Shown here piece after piece: positions 26,451 through 35,271 of a DNA stretch of 64,000 nucleotides (the first letter of the stretch is position 1; each line of letters opens with the position of its first letter). This stretch comes from an uncultured Blautia sp. Its GTDB lineage: Bacteria; Bacillota; Clostridia; Lachnospirales; Lachnospiraceae. The notes beneath the pieces were generated by a model, which did no database searches, was not told the DNA's origin, and saw only the letters and a program-made list of their open reading frames with translations. The translations under genes were made by a program, and so were the position numbers. The stretch covers positions 21,134 to 85,133 of the forward strand of contig NZ_CALFLA010000004.1 in NCBI RefSeq assembly GCF_937880195.1, read 5' to 3'.

Positions 26451-26532
26451 TTGGTAAAAAAATATAAAAAATGGTATGATTTTAATGTACGAAATATGCG
26501 TTTGCTACAATAATGACAGAATAAAACGCATA
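26451..26532 (+). promoter_or_regulatory. Candidate promoter and leader hairpin of yedE
   Basis: TTGGTA (26451-26456), an 18-bp spacer and TATGAT (26475-26480) form a plausible promoter. The transcript would contain a nine-pair hairpin, TATGCGTTT (26495-26503) with AAACGCATA (26524-26532), ending about ten bases before the AAGGAGG site. It could be a regulatory leader or a dyad for the LysR protein. Confidence 0.5.
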
Positions 26533-26553
26533 GGGAAAAGGAGGAAATAACAG

Positions 26554-27627
26554 ATGAAAAACGAGAAAAAAGCCATTGTGGCAGCAGGGCTTGTGATCGG
26601 TGTGATCTCAGCTTTGCTGGTATTTTTTGGCAATCCGGTAAATATGGGATTTTGTATCGCATGTTTCCTGAGAGATACTTCAGGAGCTTTAGGATTCCAT
26701 GCAGCCCCGGTAGTGCAGTACATACGTCCAGAGATTATCGGACTGGTACTTGGAGCCTGCATCATGGCTATGGTGTCAGGAGAGTTTAAAGCAAGAGGCG
26801 GTTCCGCCCCTGTTACCAGATTTATCCTTGCTGTGTTTGTAATGATCGGCTGCCTGATGTTCCTGGGCTGTCCTTTCCGTATGATCCTGAGACTGGCAGG
26901 AGGAGACGGAAATGCAATTTTAGGTCTTGTGGGATTTGCTCTTGGTATTCTTGCAGGAGTATTTTTCCTGAAAAGAGGATATACGCTGAAACGTTCTTAT
27001 AAGATGCCCGCGCTGGAAGGACAGCTTTTCCCGGCGCTTCAGATCGTATTTCTGATCCTTCTGATCGCTGCTCCGGCATTTATTCATTTTTCCAAAGAAG
27101 GTCCGGGATCTCTTCATGCGCCGATCTGGATCGCTCTGGCGGCCGGTCTGATCGTAGGAGCCCTTGCTCAGAAAACACGCCTCTGTATGGTTGGCGGTAT
27201 CCGCGACGCAGTTCTTTTCCGTGAGTGGAAGCTTCTGATGGGTTTTGTGGCTATTTTTGCCAGCGCTCTTGTAATGAACTTTATTCTTGGCGCTGTAACA
27301 GGAACTCCGTTCTTTAATCCTGGGTTTGCAGGACAGCCTGTTGCTCATACAGACGGCTTATGGAACGCTCTTGGAATGCTTCTGGCAGGATTTGGCTGCG
27401 TACTTCTTGGAGGCTGTCCGCTTCGTCAGCTTGTGCTTTCCGGCGAGGGAAATACAGACTCTGCCATTACTGTTATGGGTCTGATGGTTGGAGCGGCTGT
27501 GGCTCACAACTTTGGACTTGCATCTTCTGGAGAAGGCCCTACAGCTAACGGAAAGATTGCCGTTATCATTGGAATTGCAGTGGTAACAGTGATCGCTTTT
27601 ATGAATTCAAGAAAAAAAGCAGATTAA
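26554..27627 (+). CDS. yedE: YedE-type selenium/sulfur membrane transporter
   Basis: A polytopic membrane protein of 357 residues with two repeated halves of the YeeE/YedE fold, about nine helices. Each half carries cysteines at conserved spots: GFCIACFLRDTSG, FLGCPFRM, TRLCMVGGIRDA and LLGGCPLRQ. This subtype, in a cluster with YedF, DUF3343 and a cysteine-desulfurase-like protein, is the selenium-metabolism-associated form, presumed to move a selenium or sulfur species across the membrane. AAAGGAGG stands at proper distance from the ATG. Substrate identity is inference from cluster context. Confidence 0.9.
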   Translation: MKNEKKAIVAAGLVIGVISALLVFFGNPVNMGFCIACFLRDTSGALGFHAAPVVQYIRPEIIGLVLGACIMAMVSGEFKARGGSAPVTRFILAVFVMIGCLMFLGCPFRMILRLAGGDGNAILGLVGFALGILAGVFFLKRGYTLKRSYKMPALEGQLFPALQIVFLILLIAAPAFIHFSKEGPGSLHAPIWIALAAGLIVGALAQKTRLCMVGGIRDAVLFREWKLLMGFVAIFASALVMNFILGAVTGTPFFNPGFAGQPVAHTDGLWNALGMLLAGFGCVLLGGCPLRQLVLSGEGNTDSAITVMGLMVGAAVAHNFGLASSGEGPTANGKIAVIIGIAVVTVIAFMNSRKKAD

Positions 27628-27658
27628 AGATTATTTCATAAGAAAAGAGGAAAAAGAC

Positions 27659-27865
27659 ATGAAACAGGTAGACGCAAGAGGATTATCCTGCCCGGAACCG
27701 GTAATTATGACAAAAAATGCCCTGGCCTCCAATGAGGCGGCATATGAGGTTCTGGTGGATAACATTACTGCAAAAGAAAACGTAACAAGATTTGCCACAC
27801 ATCAGGGCTATCAGGTAAAGGCAGAAGAGAAGGGCGAAGATTTCCTGCTTCGCATTACAAAATGA
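27659..27865 (+). CDS. yedF: YedF/TusA-like sulfur (selenium) carrier protein
   Basis: A 68-residue SirA/TusA-fold protein. The family motif C-P-x-P appears as LSCPEPVI at about residues 10-17; its cysteine carries a persulfide or selenide. It is the short stand-alone form, without the second domain found in longer YedF proteins. It lies 31 bp after yedE and overlaps the DUF3343 gene by ATGA, so the three are one transcription unit. It likely accepts sulfur or selenium from the divergent desulfurase-like enzyme. Confidence 0.9.
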   Translation: MKQVDARGLSCPEPVIMTKNALASNEAAYEVLVDNITAKENVTRFATHQGYQVKAEEKGEDFLLRITK

Positions 27866-28113
27866 CAGAGTATATTGCAACTTTTTATTCTCATTACGGC
27901 GCAGTATGTTTTAAGAAAAATTGTGAAAAACTGGGAATCGGCACAAAGATCATGCCGGTTCCCAGAAATTTAAGCTCATCCTGCGGAACCTGCGTCAGGT
28001 TCTGGATGGAAAAAGAGTTTGAAGAGGTTTCTCTGGAACTGAACGAAGAGATTGAACAGATCGTTCAGGTATGCGGCGAAGGCTACAGAGAGATCTACCG
28101 TGTGGAGGAATGA
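27862..28113 (+). CDS. DUF3343 family protein
   Basis: An 83-residue protein of the DUF3343 family. N-terminal YIATFYSHYGAVCFKKNCEK and the central SSSCGTCVRF are the usual features; two of the cysteines form a C-x-x-C redox or binding motif. Its function is unknown, but it is regularly the last gene of yedE-yedF clusters and is assumed to help deliver selenium or sulfur. Its stop overlaps a decayed permease gene coming from the other strand by 19 bp. Confidence 0.85.
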   Translation: MTEYIATFYSHYGAVCFKKNCEKLGIGTKIMPVPRNLSSSCGTCVRFWMEKEFEEVSLELNEEIEQIVQVCGEGYREIYRVEE

Positions 28114-28385
28114 ATCTCAAGCTGTCGGCGAAGCCCGGAAAGAGTTTTTAAAAATACAGCATAAAAGAGAAGGGCGATCACAGCGATCACTTCCAGACAT
28201 ACCAGGAATCCGGCGATCTCCGATTGTGTATAGCGGTTGTCATTGGCATACAGCATCATTTCATAGAGAAGGACCATACAGCTCATTCCCACAACAGCCG
28301 GAATCTTAAAGACAGAACCGGCCTGACGGCGAAGCTCCCGGCTGAGATATTCGGGAGAAGCTCCAAGACGCTTCAGATCATAAAA
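28095..28385 (-). pseudogene. 3' remnant of an ABC transporter permease (FtsX/BceB-like)
   Basis: On this strand residues starting at FYDLKRLGASPEYL and continuing through two hydrophobic helices (about 28300-28150) look like the last 90-95 residues of an FtsX-type permease. Upstream of about 28385 the similarity stops and the frame becomes an unrelated shadow of the kinase fragment. There is no start codon or ribosome-binding site at the break. I read it as a 5'-truncated gene; the family call rests on the YDLKRLGAS motif and the terminal helices only. Confidence 0.5.
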
Positions 28386-28388
28386 TAC

Positions 28389-29057
28389 ATGGTAGTTCTG
28401 GCAAAGCAGCAGAAAATGAAGGAAGACGCGCTTTTGGCGGCACAGAACGTTCAATATTATCAGACAATGGAAAAACAGCATTTTGAGGTAAGGCGTCTGA
28501 AACATGATATGGTAAATCATCTTCAGGCGGCGCTGGGACTTCCTGAGAACCAGAGAGAAAAGTATTTAAGGGAACTTCTGAAAGCTCCTGTTTTTTCCCA
28601 GACATTAAAATACTGCGGGGACAATACAGTAAATATTATCCTCAGCGCAAAAGCCGCAGCCATGGAGCAGAAGAATATAGAGTTTCATGTTCTGGCAGAC
28701 ATCCCAGAGGAGCTTCCCATGGAAAAACCGGATATCAGCGCAGTTTTGGGAAACGCCCTGGATAATGCCATAGAAGCCGTTGAAAAACTTCCGAAAGAAA
28801 AGAGAAGGATTTCGCTGGAAATCCGATGCGCCCGCGGAATCCTTGCTTCTGCTCTGAGAAACCCCAGAAAGCTGGAAGAAGGGGCAGGGAAACAGGATTT
28901 CCCCGGCACTATAAAACCGGATAAAACCTCCCATGGACTGGGGCTTTTAAGTATTCGGACAGTCCTTAAAAAATATGACGGGATCATGGAACTGAGACAG
29001 GAGGCAGAAGAGGTCTGCCTGTTTATCTATTGCCACATGAAGAATAATCATAAATAA
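28389..29057 (+). pseudogene. 3' remnant of an AgrC-like (GHKL) sensor histidine kinase
   Basis: About 220 residues of the cytoplasmic part of a GHKL histidine kinase. Phospho-acceptor helix: RRLKHDMVNHL. N box: LGNALDNAIEAVE. G box: HGLGLLSIRTVL. All membrane sensor helices are missing and the frame runs into the neighbouring permease fragment upstream, so the gene lost its 5' half. The ATG at 28389 is in frame but has no convincing ribosome-binding site. No response regulator is nearby. A soluble kinase fragment could in principle still be made. Confidence 0.6.
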
Positions 29058-29655
29058 AAAAGTTCATTTTTGCCCGCTGTCCCTTGATCTGAAAAACATG
29101 CTCTTTTTTGCAGCGGCGGGTCATGCCCTGATGCTCATAAAAACCGTAATTGTAGCTAGTATCTGTAAAAAGATAAAATTCTTTTAAATCCTTTTTTTTA
29201 AGATAATCAAGAGCAGACTGGAACAGTTTTTTTCCGATATCAAGGCCCCGGCAGGAGGAGCTTACGGCAAAAAGAGCCAGCTCTGCCGGATAGGGATGAG
29301 GACATTCCTCTAAAAGATGTTTGTCAATTCCGTTGACATTTCCGAATATTTTAAAGACGTTTCGCCCTTCTTTGCTGAGATATAGAGAAAGAATGGACTG
29401 GATCTGTCGGAAACGGTTTACAAAATGGGGCTTATGGTCCGCCTTGTTTTTTACCAGAATAATGCCTACGGTTTTTCCGTCCATAACTGCTACTCTGGAG
29501 AAGGTATAATTTGTCAGGCAGCTGCTTAAAAATACTTTTGCCAGTTTGGCGGCAGTTTTGGGGCTGCAGAGCTGGTCATAATTCCAGGTTTCACGGATGA
29601 CGCTCTGTAAGGGCTTAAAATCCTGTTTCTGATATTCTCTAAATTCTAAGCTCAT
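29023..29655 (-). CDS. GNAT family N-acetyltransferase
   Basis: A 210-residue acetyltransferase. The start is placed at 29655 (MSLEFREYQKQD), where AAGGAGAAC precedes the ATG by four bases; the longer frame upstream is non-coding. GNAT landmarks: ELALFAVSSSCRGLDIGKKLF (motif A, acetyl-CoA loop Q/R-G-x-G/A in a relaxed form R-G-L-D-I-G) and YNYGFYEHQGM (motif B). The substrate is unknown. Its 3' end overlaps the kinase remnant by 35 bp, and it is divergent from another GNAT gene with about 100 bp between starts. Confidence 0.8.
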   Translation of the reverse strand: MSLEFREYQKQDFKPLQSVIRETWNYDQLCSPKTAAKLAKVFLSSCLTNYTFSRVAVMDGKTVGIILVKNKADHKPHFVNRFRQIQSILSLYLSKEGRNVFKIFGNVNGIDKHLLEECPHPYPAELALFAVSSSCRGLDIGKKLFQSALDYLKKKDLKEFYLFTDTSYNYGFYEHQGMTRRCKKEHVFQIKGQRAKMNFFIYDYSSCGNR

Positions 29656-29761
29656 AATTGTTCTCCTTGTATTTGTTTTCTGTATTTTGTATAATAAAGT
29701 ATACAGTAAGTGTAAAGTCAATAGGAATTTAAAAAATATAAATGAGAAACGGAGAGAGGAA

Positions 29762-30247
29762 ATGCTGATCAGAAACGCAGTACAGAAGGATCTTCCACAG
29801 ATCATGAAAATATATGAAAACGCCCGCAGCTACATGAGAAAAACCGGGAATCCTACCCAGTGGAGTGGAGGATATCCGGGAGAGGACGTGATCCGCCAGG
29901 ATATGGATAAAGGGAATTTTTATGTCTGTGAAAACGAGAACCGTATTGTTGGAGTATTTACTTTTTTTATGGGGGGAGATCCCAATTATATAAGGATCGA
30001 TCAGGGAAGCTGGCACAGTGACGCTCCCTATGGGACCATCCACAGAGTGGCCTCTGACGGAAGCACCCGGGGATTTGCAGCGGTATGTTTTTCATTCTGT
30101 CTGGAAAAGTGCAGTTATCTCCGCATTGACACCCACAGAGACAACCGCCCCATGCAGAAGGCTCTTCATAAATTCGGATTCAGGCAGTGCGGGATCGTAT
30201 ATATGGAAGACGGAACAGAGCGGATCGCTTTTGATTTTAATTTATAA
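29762..30247 (+). CDS. GNAT family N-acetyltransferase
   Basis: A 161-residue acetyltransferase starting at 29762 behind GGAGAGAGG; codons before this do not look coding. It begins with the common IRNAVQKDLPQIMKIYENAR and carries RVASDGSTRGFAAVCFSFCLE (acetyl-CoA region), LRIDTHRDNRPMQKALHKFGF and a final FDFNL. This pattern belongs to a widespread subfamily of small GNAT enzymes in gut Firmicutes with unknown acceptors. No operon partner. Confidence 0.85.
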   Translation: MLIRNAVQKDLPQIMKIYENARSYMRKTGNPTQWSGGYPGEDVIRQDMDKGNFYVCENENRIVGVFTFFMGGDPNYIRIDQGSWHSDAPYGTIHRVASDGSTRGFAAVCFSFCLEKCSYLRIDTHRDNRPMQKALHKFGFRQCGIVYMEDGTERIAFDFNL

Positions 30248-30250
30248 AAT

Positions 30251-30325
30251 TTTCATATCTTTCATAGCTTTTTCATATCTTTTTCTTTGGCTCTGATTGA
30301 AGAAATATCTTAAAACTGTTATACT
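30251..30325 (+). promoter_or_regulatory. Direct repeats and promoter of the ABC exporter operon
   Basis: TTTCATATCT occurs at 30251-30260 and 30271-30280, with a near copy (TTCATAGCTT) at 30261-30270, giving a 10-bp phased array as bound by OmpR-class regulators. Just downstream lies a good promoter, TTGAAG (30297-30302), 17 bp, TATACT (30320-30325). Binding by a response regulator is inference; no such gene remains nearby except the kinase remnant. Confidence 0.6.
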
Positions 30326-30340
30326 TTAAATATAGTAAGG

Positions 30341-30435
30341 AAAGGAGGGTGCCGCAGTTTCATAATGGATCTGTGGAGGCCTCCTTTTTATAAAATCAAG
30401 AAGGGATCCAGTGGAAAAATCTTTCCTAAGGATCC
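30341..30435 (+). terminator. Leader attenuator hairpins before the ABC exporter
   Basis: AAAGGAGG (30341-30348) pairs with CCTCCTTT (30380-30387), followed by TTATAAAA. A second dyad, GGGATCC and GGATCCC (about 30403-30435), follows. Together they make a structured 5' leader between the promoter and the ABC ATPase start at 30511. Premature termination is plausible, but the signals are moderate. Confidence 0.5.
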
Positions 30436-30510
30436 CTTAGAATCCATATAAAGAGAATTATTATCATGCCGGATTGCATAATGATTACAGAAGAAAAGGC
30501 AGGAAAAAAT

Positions 30511-31227
30511 ATGAGCAGTCATAACAGGTCATATGTAAAACTTGAAAATGTATCAAAGATTTACGGCTCTGGAGATGTAAAGATCGTTGCCGTAGACGGG
30601 ATCAGTTTTGAGATCAATAAAGGAGAATTTGTGGTAGTAGTAGGACCCAGCGGCGCAGGAAAGACAACAGTCCTTAACATTCTGGGAGGAATGGATAAGG
30701 CAAGCTCCGGCAGGGTTCTGGTAGACGGCGTGGACATTGCAGGATTTTCCAATAAACAGCTTACCAGCTACCGAAGAGAAGATATTGGATTTGTGTTCCA
30801 GTTTTATAATCTGGTTCCCAATCTTACTGCGCTGGAGAACGTGGAGCTGGCCCTTCAGATCTGTAAAGAGCCTCTTGACGCCAGAACAGTCCTTGAAGAG
30901 GTGGGATTAAAAAACCGCCTGGGTAATTTCCCGGCCCAGCTTTCCGGGGGCGAACAGCAGAGAGTGTCCATAGCAAGGGCTCTGGCAAAGAATCCCAAGC
31001 TCCTTCTTTGCGACGAACCTACAGGAGCCCTTGATTACCAGACCGGCAAGGCTATTTTGAAGCTTCTGCAGGATATGTGCAGAGAAAAGGGAATGACGGT
31101 AATTGTCATTACCCATAACTCGGCTCTGACGCCTATGGCGGACCGGGTGATCAAGATCAAAAACGGAAAGGTATCGTCCATGGTTCAGAATGAACGTCCT
31201 ACCTCCGTAGAAGAGATTGAATGGTAG
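30511..31227 (+). CDS. ABC exporter ATP-binding protein (MacB/LolD type)
   Basis: A 238-residue ATPase. Start 30511 is supported by GGCAGGA six bases upstream, against the earlier ATG at 30466. Walker [11 protein letters not shown]-loop [21 protein letters not shown] (the N-L-x-P-x-L-T-A-x-E-N-V pattern of MacB/LolD exporters), signature LSGGEQQR and Walker [13 protein letters not shown] are all present. It is followed at once by a giant FtsX-type permease, with which it should form a mechanotransmitting exporter or envelope-remodelling complex rather than an importer. Confidence 0.93.
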   Translation: MSSHNRSYVKLENVSKIYGSGDVKIVAVDGISFEINKGEFVVVVGPSGAGKTTVLNILGGMDKASSGRVLVDGVDIAGFSNKQLTSYRREDIGFVFQFYNLVPNLTALENVELALQICKEPLDARTVLEEVGLKNRLGNFPAQLSGGEQQRVSIARALAKNPKLLLCDEPTGALDYQTGKAILKLLQDMCREKGMTVIVITHNSALTPMADRVIKIKNGKVSSMVQNERPTSVEEIEW

Positions 31228-31236
31228 GTGAAGCTG

Positions 31237-34200
31237 ATGAAAAAAGCACTTCATAAAGATTTTCGCATGGAAATAAAAAAGACAAGAGCCAGGTTTATTT
31301 CCATTTTCTGTATTGTATCTCTGGGTGTGGCGTTTTTTTCTGGAATCCAGGCTAGTTCCCCGGATATGAGGCTTTCCGGGGACGCCTACTATACAGAAAG
31401 CAAAATGATGGATCTTAAGGTAATGGGAACCCTGGGACTTACAGAGAAAGATGTGGAAGCAGTCAGAAGTACAGAGGGAGTGGAGTGGGCGGAAGGCGCC
31501 TTTTCCACAGACGTACTCTGCGGAGAAGCCGACGCCCAGAAGGTGCTTCATGTGGAATCTGTCAATGAGAATGTAAACGGCCTTACAGTAACAGAAGGTC
31601 GACTTCCAGGGAAGAGCGGAGAATGTTTTCTTGACGTGACCTTTGCCAAGGGACAGGGTTATAAGATTGGAGATCAGATAGAACTTCGGGAGGATACGGA
31701 TGATCCTCTGCTTAAAACAAAGACCTACACCATTACCGGATTTGGAAGAACGCCTCTTTACATATCCTTTAATAGAGGAAATACCACTCTTGGCTCAGGA
31801 GAGGTAAATGGATTTGTTTATGTACTTCCAGAGGATTTTGAGCAGGATATTTACACTCAGATCTATATTCGAGCTCATGGAACCGAGCAGGTAACAAGCT
31901 ATACCGACGCTTACGACAGCCTGATTGAGAGACTTACAGAGCGTGTTGAGGGAATCCAGGAAGAACGCTGCCAGGTACGGTATGATGAGATTATATCTGA
32001 AGCGGAAGAAAAACTTGCCGACGCAGAAAAAGAACTGGAAGAGGGAAAAGAAGAGGCGGACAAAGAGCTTGCCGACGCAAAAAAAGAGCTGGAGGACGGC
32101 GAAAAGGAATATGCCGACGGCCTGAAGGAATATGAGGACGGCAAAAAGAAGCTTGCGGATGCAAAGACACAGATAGCAGACGCCAAAAACCAGTCGGCTT
32201 CTGCCGCTCAGACCATTTCAGAGGGATGGAGCCAGATCGCTTCTGCAAAGGAAGAACTAAACAGCGGCTGGAACGAGATCAACGCAGGAAAAAAAGAATT
32301 TGAAAAGGGTCTCAGCCAGTTTAATAAAGCGCAGAAAAAGCTGGACAAAGGCTGGAATGAGTACAACAGCGGAAAAAAGGAATTTGACGCAGGAGCGGCC
32401 CAGCTTGAGGCGGCAAAGAATCAGCTCTCCCAGGGAAAACAAAAAATAGAAGAAGGAAAAAAACAACTTGACGCGCAGCAGCAGCAGATTACAGAGGGAA
32501 TTGCTCTGGCTCAGGCAGGAATCACAGAAATTGACGCACAGATTGCCCAGTTAAACGGACAGATCCCTCAGATTGAAGAAGGAATCAAAATGGCTGGCGA
32601 GGCGGCGGCAAATCTTCCAGCTCTTCTGGAAGCTCTGGCAGCAGCCCAGGAGGGGGCGGCAAATGCTCAGACTGCCGTAGATACAGCCCAGGCCGCCCTT
32701 CAGGAAGCCATGGGAAAACTGGAAGCAGGAGAGATCACAGAGGAGGAGCTGGTTCCTTACCAGGAGGCTCTTGGGACGGCTCAGGCGCAGTTGGAAGCAG
32801 CTAATGGGGCAGTAGCCCAGGCCCACACAGCAGTAGACGCCTGCAATACGGCGGCGGCCAAAAAGGCAGAACTGGAAGCAGCCCTTACGGCAGTGAAGGA
32901 TGGGATTGCCCAGGCGGAAGCAAAAAAAACAGAACTGAACACCACCATTGCATCCCTTCAGGCCGGCCAGACAGCCATCGACCAGGGCAGGGAAGCTCTG
33001 GCGGAGGAGGAGGCGAAGCTTCCGGCTGCGGAAAAGGAAATAGCGGCAAATGAGCAAAAACTTGCTGCCAGTGAAAAGACCTTAAACGAAAGTCTTGCCA
33101 CCTTAAAAAGCGGTCAGGCAGAGCTTGACGCCAACAAAAAAGTCCTGGACTCTTCAAAGGCAGAGCTTGACGCAGGAATCCAGAAGCTGAATGCAGGAGC
33201 GGCGGAAATAAACGCCAACGAGCAGAAACTTATCTCAGGAGAAGCGGAACTGGAAGCGGGACAGCAGAAGATCGCAGAAGGCGAAGCAGAGATCAAAACA
33301 AATGAACAGAAACTGACAGACGCCAAGGAAGAGCTTAAAGACGCCAAAGAAAAGCTGGAAGACGGCTGGAAGGAATATAAAGACGGGGAAAAAGAAGCCA
33401 AAGAGGAAATCGAGAAGGGAGAAAAAGAGATCGAAGACGCCCGAAAAGAGATTGAGGAGATCGAAAAGCCTGAATGGCTTATTACGGACAGAAACGATCT
33501 TCCTGAATATTCCGATTACGGGGATAATGCAGACCGTATCAAAAATATCGGAGAGGTCTTTCCTGTGATCTTTTTCCTGGTGGCGGCTCTGATAAGCCTT
33601 ACTACCATGACAAGAATGGTAGAGGAGCAGAGAACCCAGATCGGAACCTTAAAGGCGCTGGGCTACGGCAAATACGCCATTGCTTCTAAATACCTGGATT
33701 ATGCTTTGCTGGCAACTGTGGGAGGAAGCGTGGCAGGAATCCTGATCGGTGAAAAAATCCTACCATATATAATCATCAAGGCATATGGAATTATGTACCA
33801 TAATGTAGGAGACAGCCTGCAGATCCATTACGAATTGAAATTTGCCCTGACAGCATCTCTGGCAGCTATTGTGTGTACAGTAGGCGCTACTGTATTTTCC
33901 TGCTATAAGGTGCTTTCCGAGACTCCGGCTTCTCTGATGCGTCCTCCGGCGCCCAAGGAGGGCAAGCGTGTTCTTGTGGAACGGATCACGATTTTGTGGA
34001 AGCATTTGAATTTTTCCTGGAAGTCCTGTCTCCGAAATCTTTTCCGGTACAAGAAGCGTCTGTTTATGACGATCTTTGGAATTTCAGGAAGTATGGCTTT
34101 GATGCTGGTAGGATTTGGAATCCGGGATTCTATTTCAGATATTGTGGTAAAACAGTATGAGGAGCTTCAGCATTATGACGGAACCATTATTACAGATGAA

Positions 34201-35148
34201 GACGCCACAGAAGCCCAGAGGGAAGAACTGAGAGAATATCTGAAACAGAACAATAAGATAGAACGGGCCACCAGTATCCAGTTTACCAAGATCACGGCTC
34301 CAGGAGAAAAGTCAAACATCAGCATTTATCTCTATGTTCCGCAAAATATGGAAACTTTCCGTCAGGATGTGACTTTGAGGAACAGGATTACCAGGGAGGC
34401 TTATGAATTGACAGACGAAGGCGCTGTGATCAGTGAAAAAACAGCAAAACTTTTGAATCTTCAGGTAGGGGATAACATTACTCTGGAAAAAGATCATACA
34501 GAATATAAGGCAAAGGTTGCTGTGATCACAGAAAACTATATGGGTCATTATGTATATATGACTCCCCTTGTTTATGAAAAAACCTTTGGGGAAAAACCGG
34601 TTTACGAGGATATGATCTTTTCTGTAAAAGAGGAATATCTGGATCAGGCGGAGGAGATCGGAAGACAGATCCTTTCCCAGCCTGCTGCTTTAAGCATCAG
34701 CTACACCTCCAGTCTGGCAGCCCAGGTAGACAGAATGTTAAGCACTTTGGGAATCGTCATTGTGGTTTTGATCGTTTCCGCAGGAATGCTGGCCTTTGTA
34801 GTTCTTTATAATCTGAATAATATCAATATCACAGAGCGTCAGAGAGAGCTGGCAACCCTTAAGGTCCTGGGATTTTATGATAAGGAGGTTTCCCAGTACG
34901 TATTGCGGGAAAATATTCTCCTGACCATAGCCGGAATCATTTTTGGCTCTGGGTTCGGCGTGATCCTCCACCGTTATATTATTGTGACTGTAGAAGTGGA
35001 TGCGGTAATGTTTGGAAGAAATATACGCCCTGTCAGCTTTTTGTACTGCGCAGTGATCACCTGCATTTTTTCAGTAGTGGTAAATCTGTTTATGCACTGG
35101 AAGCTGAAAAAGATCGATATGGTAGAATCGCTGAAATCTGTAGAATAA
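31237..35148 (+). CDS. FtsX-family ABC permease with a ~490-residue extracellular coiled coil
   Basis: A 1303-residue permease. The ATG at 31237 is preferred over GTG 31228 because AGGTGA is correctly spaced. One membrane helix lies near residues 18-38, an extracytoplasmic globular part at about 45-245, and a very long heptad-like coiled coil at about 250-741 rich in Lys, Glu, Ala and Gly, with recurring L-x-x-G-x-x-E/K-Y/L units. Then come three helices of the first FtsX domain (about 765-905), a second helix-plus-globular-plus-three-helix unit (about 940-1300). It pairs with the upstream ATPase. Such proteins transmit ATP hydrolysis to the cell exterior. Cargo unknown; the coiled coil could span much of the cell wall. 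Confidence 0.88.
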   Translation: MKKALHKDFRMEIKKTRARFISIFCIVSLGVAFFSGIQASSPDMRLSGDAYYTESKMMDLKVMGTLGLTEKDVEAVRSTEGVEWAEGAFSTDVLCGEADAQKVLHVESVNENVNGLTVTEGRLPGKSGECFLDVTFAKGQGYKIGDQIELREDTDDPLLKTKTYTITGFGRTPLYISFNRGNTTLGSGEVNGFVYVLPEDFEQDIYTQIYIRAHGTEQVTSYTDAYDSLIERLTERVEGIQEERCQVRYDEIISEAEEKLADAEKELEEGKEEADKELADAKKELEDGEKEYADGLKEYEDGKKKLADAKTQIADAKNQSASAAQTISEGWSQIASAKEELNSGWNEINAGKKEFEKGLSQFNKAQKKLDKGWNEYNSGKKEFDAGAAQLEAAKNQLSQGKQKIEEGKKQLDAQQQQITEGIALAQAGITEIDAQIAQLNGQIPQIEEGIKMAGEAAANLPALLEALAAAQEGAANAQTAVDTAQAALQEAMGKLEAGEITEEELVPYQEALGTAQAQLEAANGAVAQAHTAVDACNTAAAKKAELEAALTAVKDGIAQAEAKKTELNTTIASLQAGQTAIDQGREALAEEEAKLPAAEKEIAANEQKLAASEKTLNESLATLKSGQAELDANKKVLDSSKAELDAGIQKLNAGAAEINANEQKLISGEAELEAGQQKIAEGEAEIKTNEQKLTDAKEELKDAKEKLEDGWKEYKDGEKEAKEEIEKGEKEIEDARKEIEEIEKPEWLITDRNDLPEYSDYGDNADRIKNIGEVFPVIFFLVAALISLTTMTRMVEEQRTQIGTLKALGYGKYAIASKYLDYALLATVGGSVAGILIGEKILPYIIIKAYGIMYHNVGDSLQIHYELKFALTASLAAIVCTVGATVFSCYKVLSETPASLMRPPAPKEGKRVLVERITILWKHLNFSWKSCLRNLFRYKKRLFMTIFGISGSMALMLVGFGIRDSISDIVVKQYEELQHYDGTIITDEDATEAQREELREYLKQNNKIERATSIQFTKITAPGEKSNISIYLYVPQNMETFRQDVTLRNRITREAYELTDEGAVISEKTAKLLNLQVGDNITLEKDHTEYKAKVAVITENYMGHYVYMTPLVYEKTFGEKPVYEDMIFSVKEEYLDQAEEIGRQILSQPAALSISYTSSLAAQVDRMLSTLGIVIVVLIVSAGMLAFVVLYNLNNINITERQRELATLKVLGFYDKEVSQYVLRENILLTIAGIIFGSGFGVILHRYIIVTVEVDAVMFGRNIRPVSFLYCAVITCIFSVVVNLFMHWKLKKIDMVESLKSVE

Positions 35149-35153
35149 AAAAG

Positions 35154-35190
35154 AGGAAGGTCTTTTCCCTGTTGGAAGGCCTTCCTTTTT
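35154..35190 (+). terminator. Terminator of the ABC exporter operon
   Basis: AGGAAGG (35154-35160) pairs with CCTTCCT (35180-35186), followed by TTTTC, a few bases after the permease stop. Confidence 0.8.
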
Positions 35191-35236
35191 CTGACATAAG
35201 GGGAAATAAATATCTGTGAAATTTGTGCGTTCTCGC

Positions 35237-35265
35237 TTGACAACCGCAAAAAATGTAATTATAGT
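35237..35265 (+). promoter_or_regulatory. valS promoter
   Basis: TTGACA (35237-35242), a 17-bp spacer and TATAGT (35260-35265), close to the vegetative consensus. Transcription should start near 35272, at the head of the T-box leader. Confidence 0.85.
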
Positions 35266-35271
35266 ATGAGA

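Noticed and set aside
31911..33401. Repeated DNA units within the exporter permease, considered as tandem or CRISPR-like repeats
   Set aside because: The periodicity follows the coiled-coil protein repeat; the DNA units diverge and have no constant spacer.
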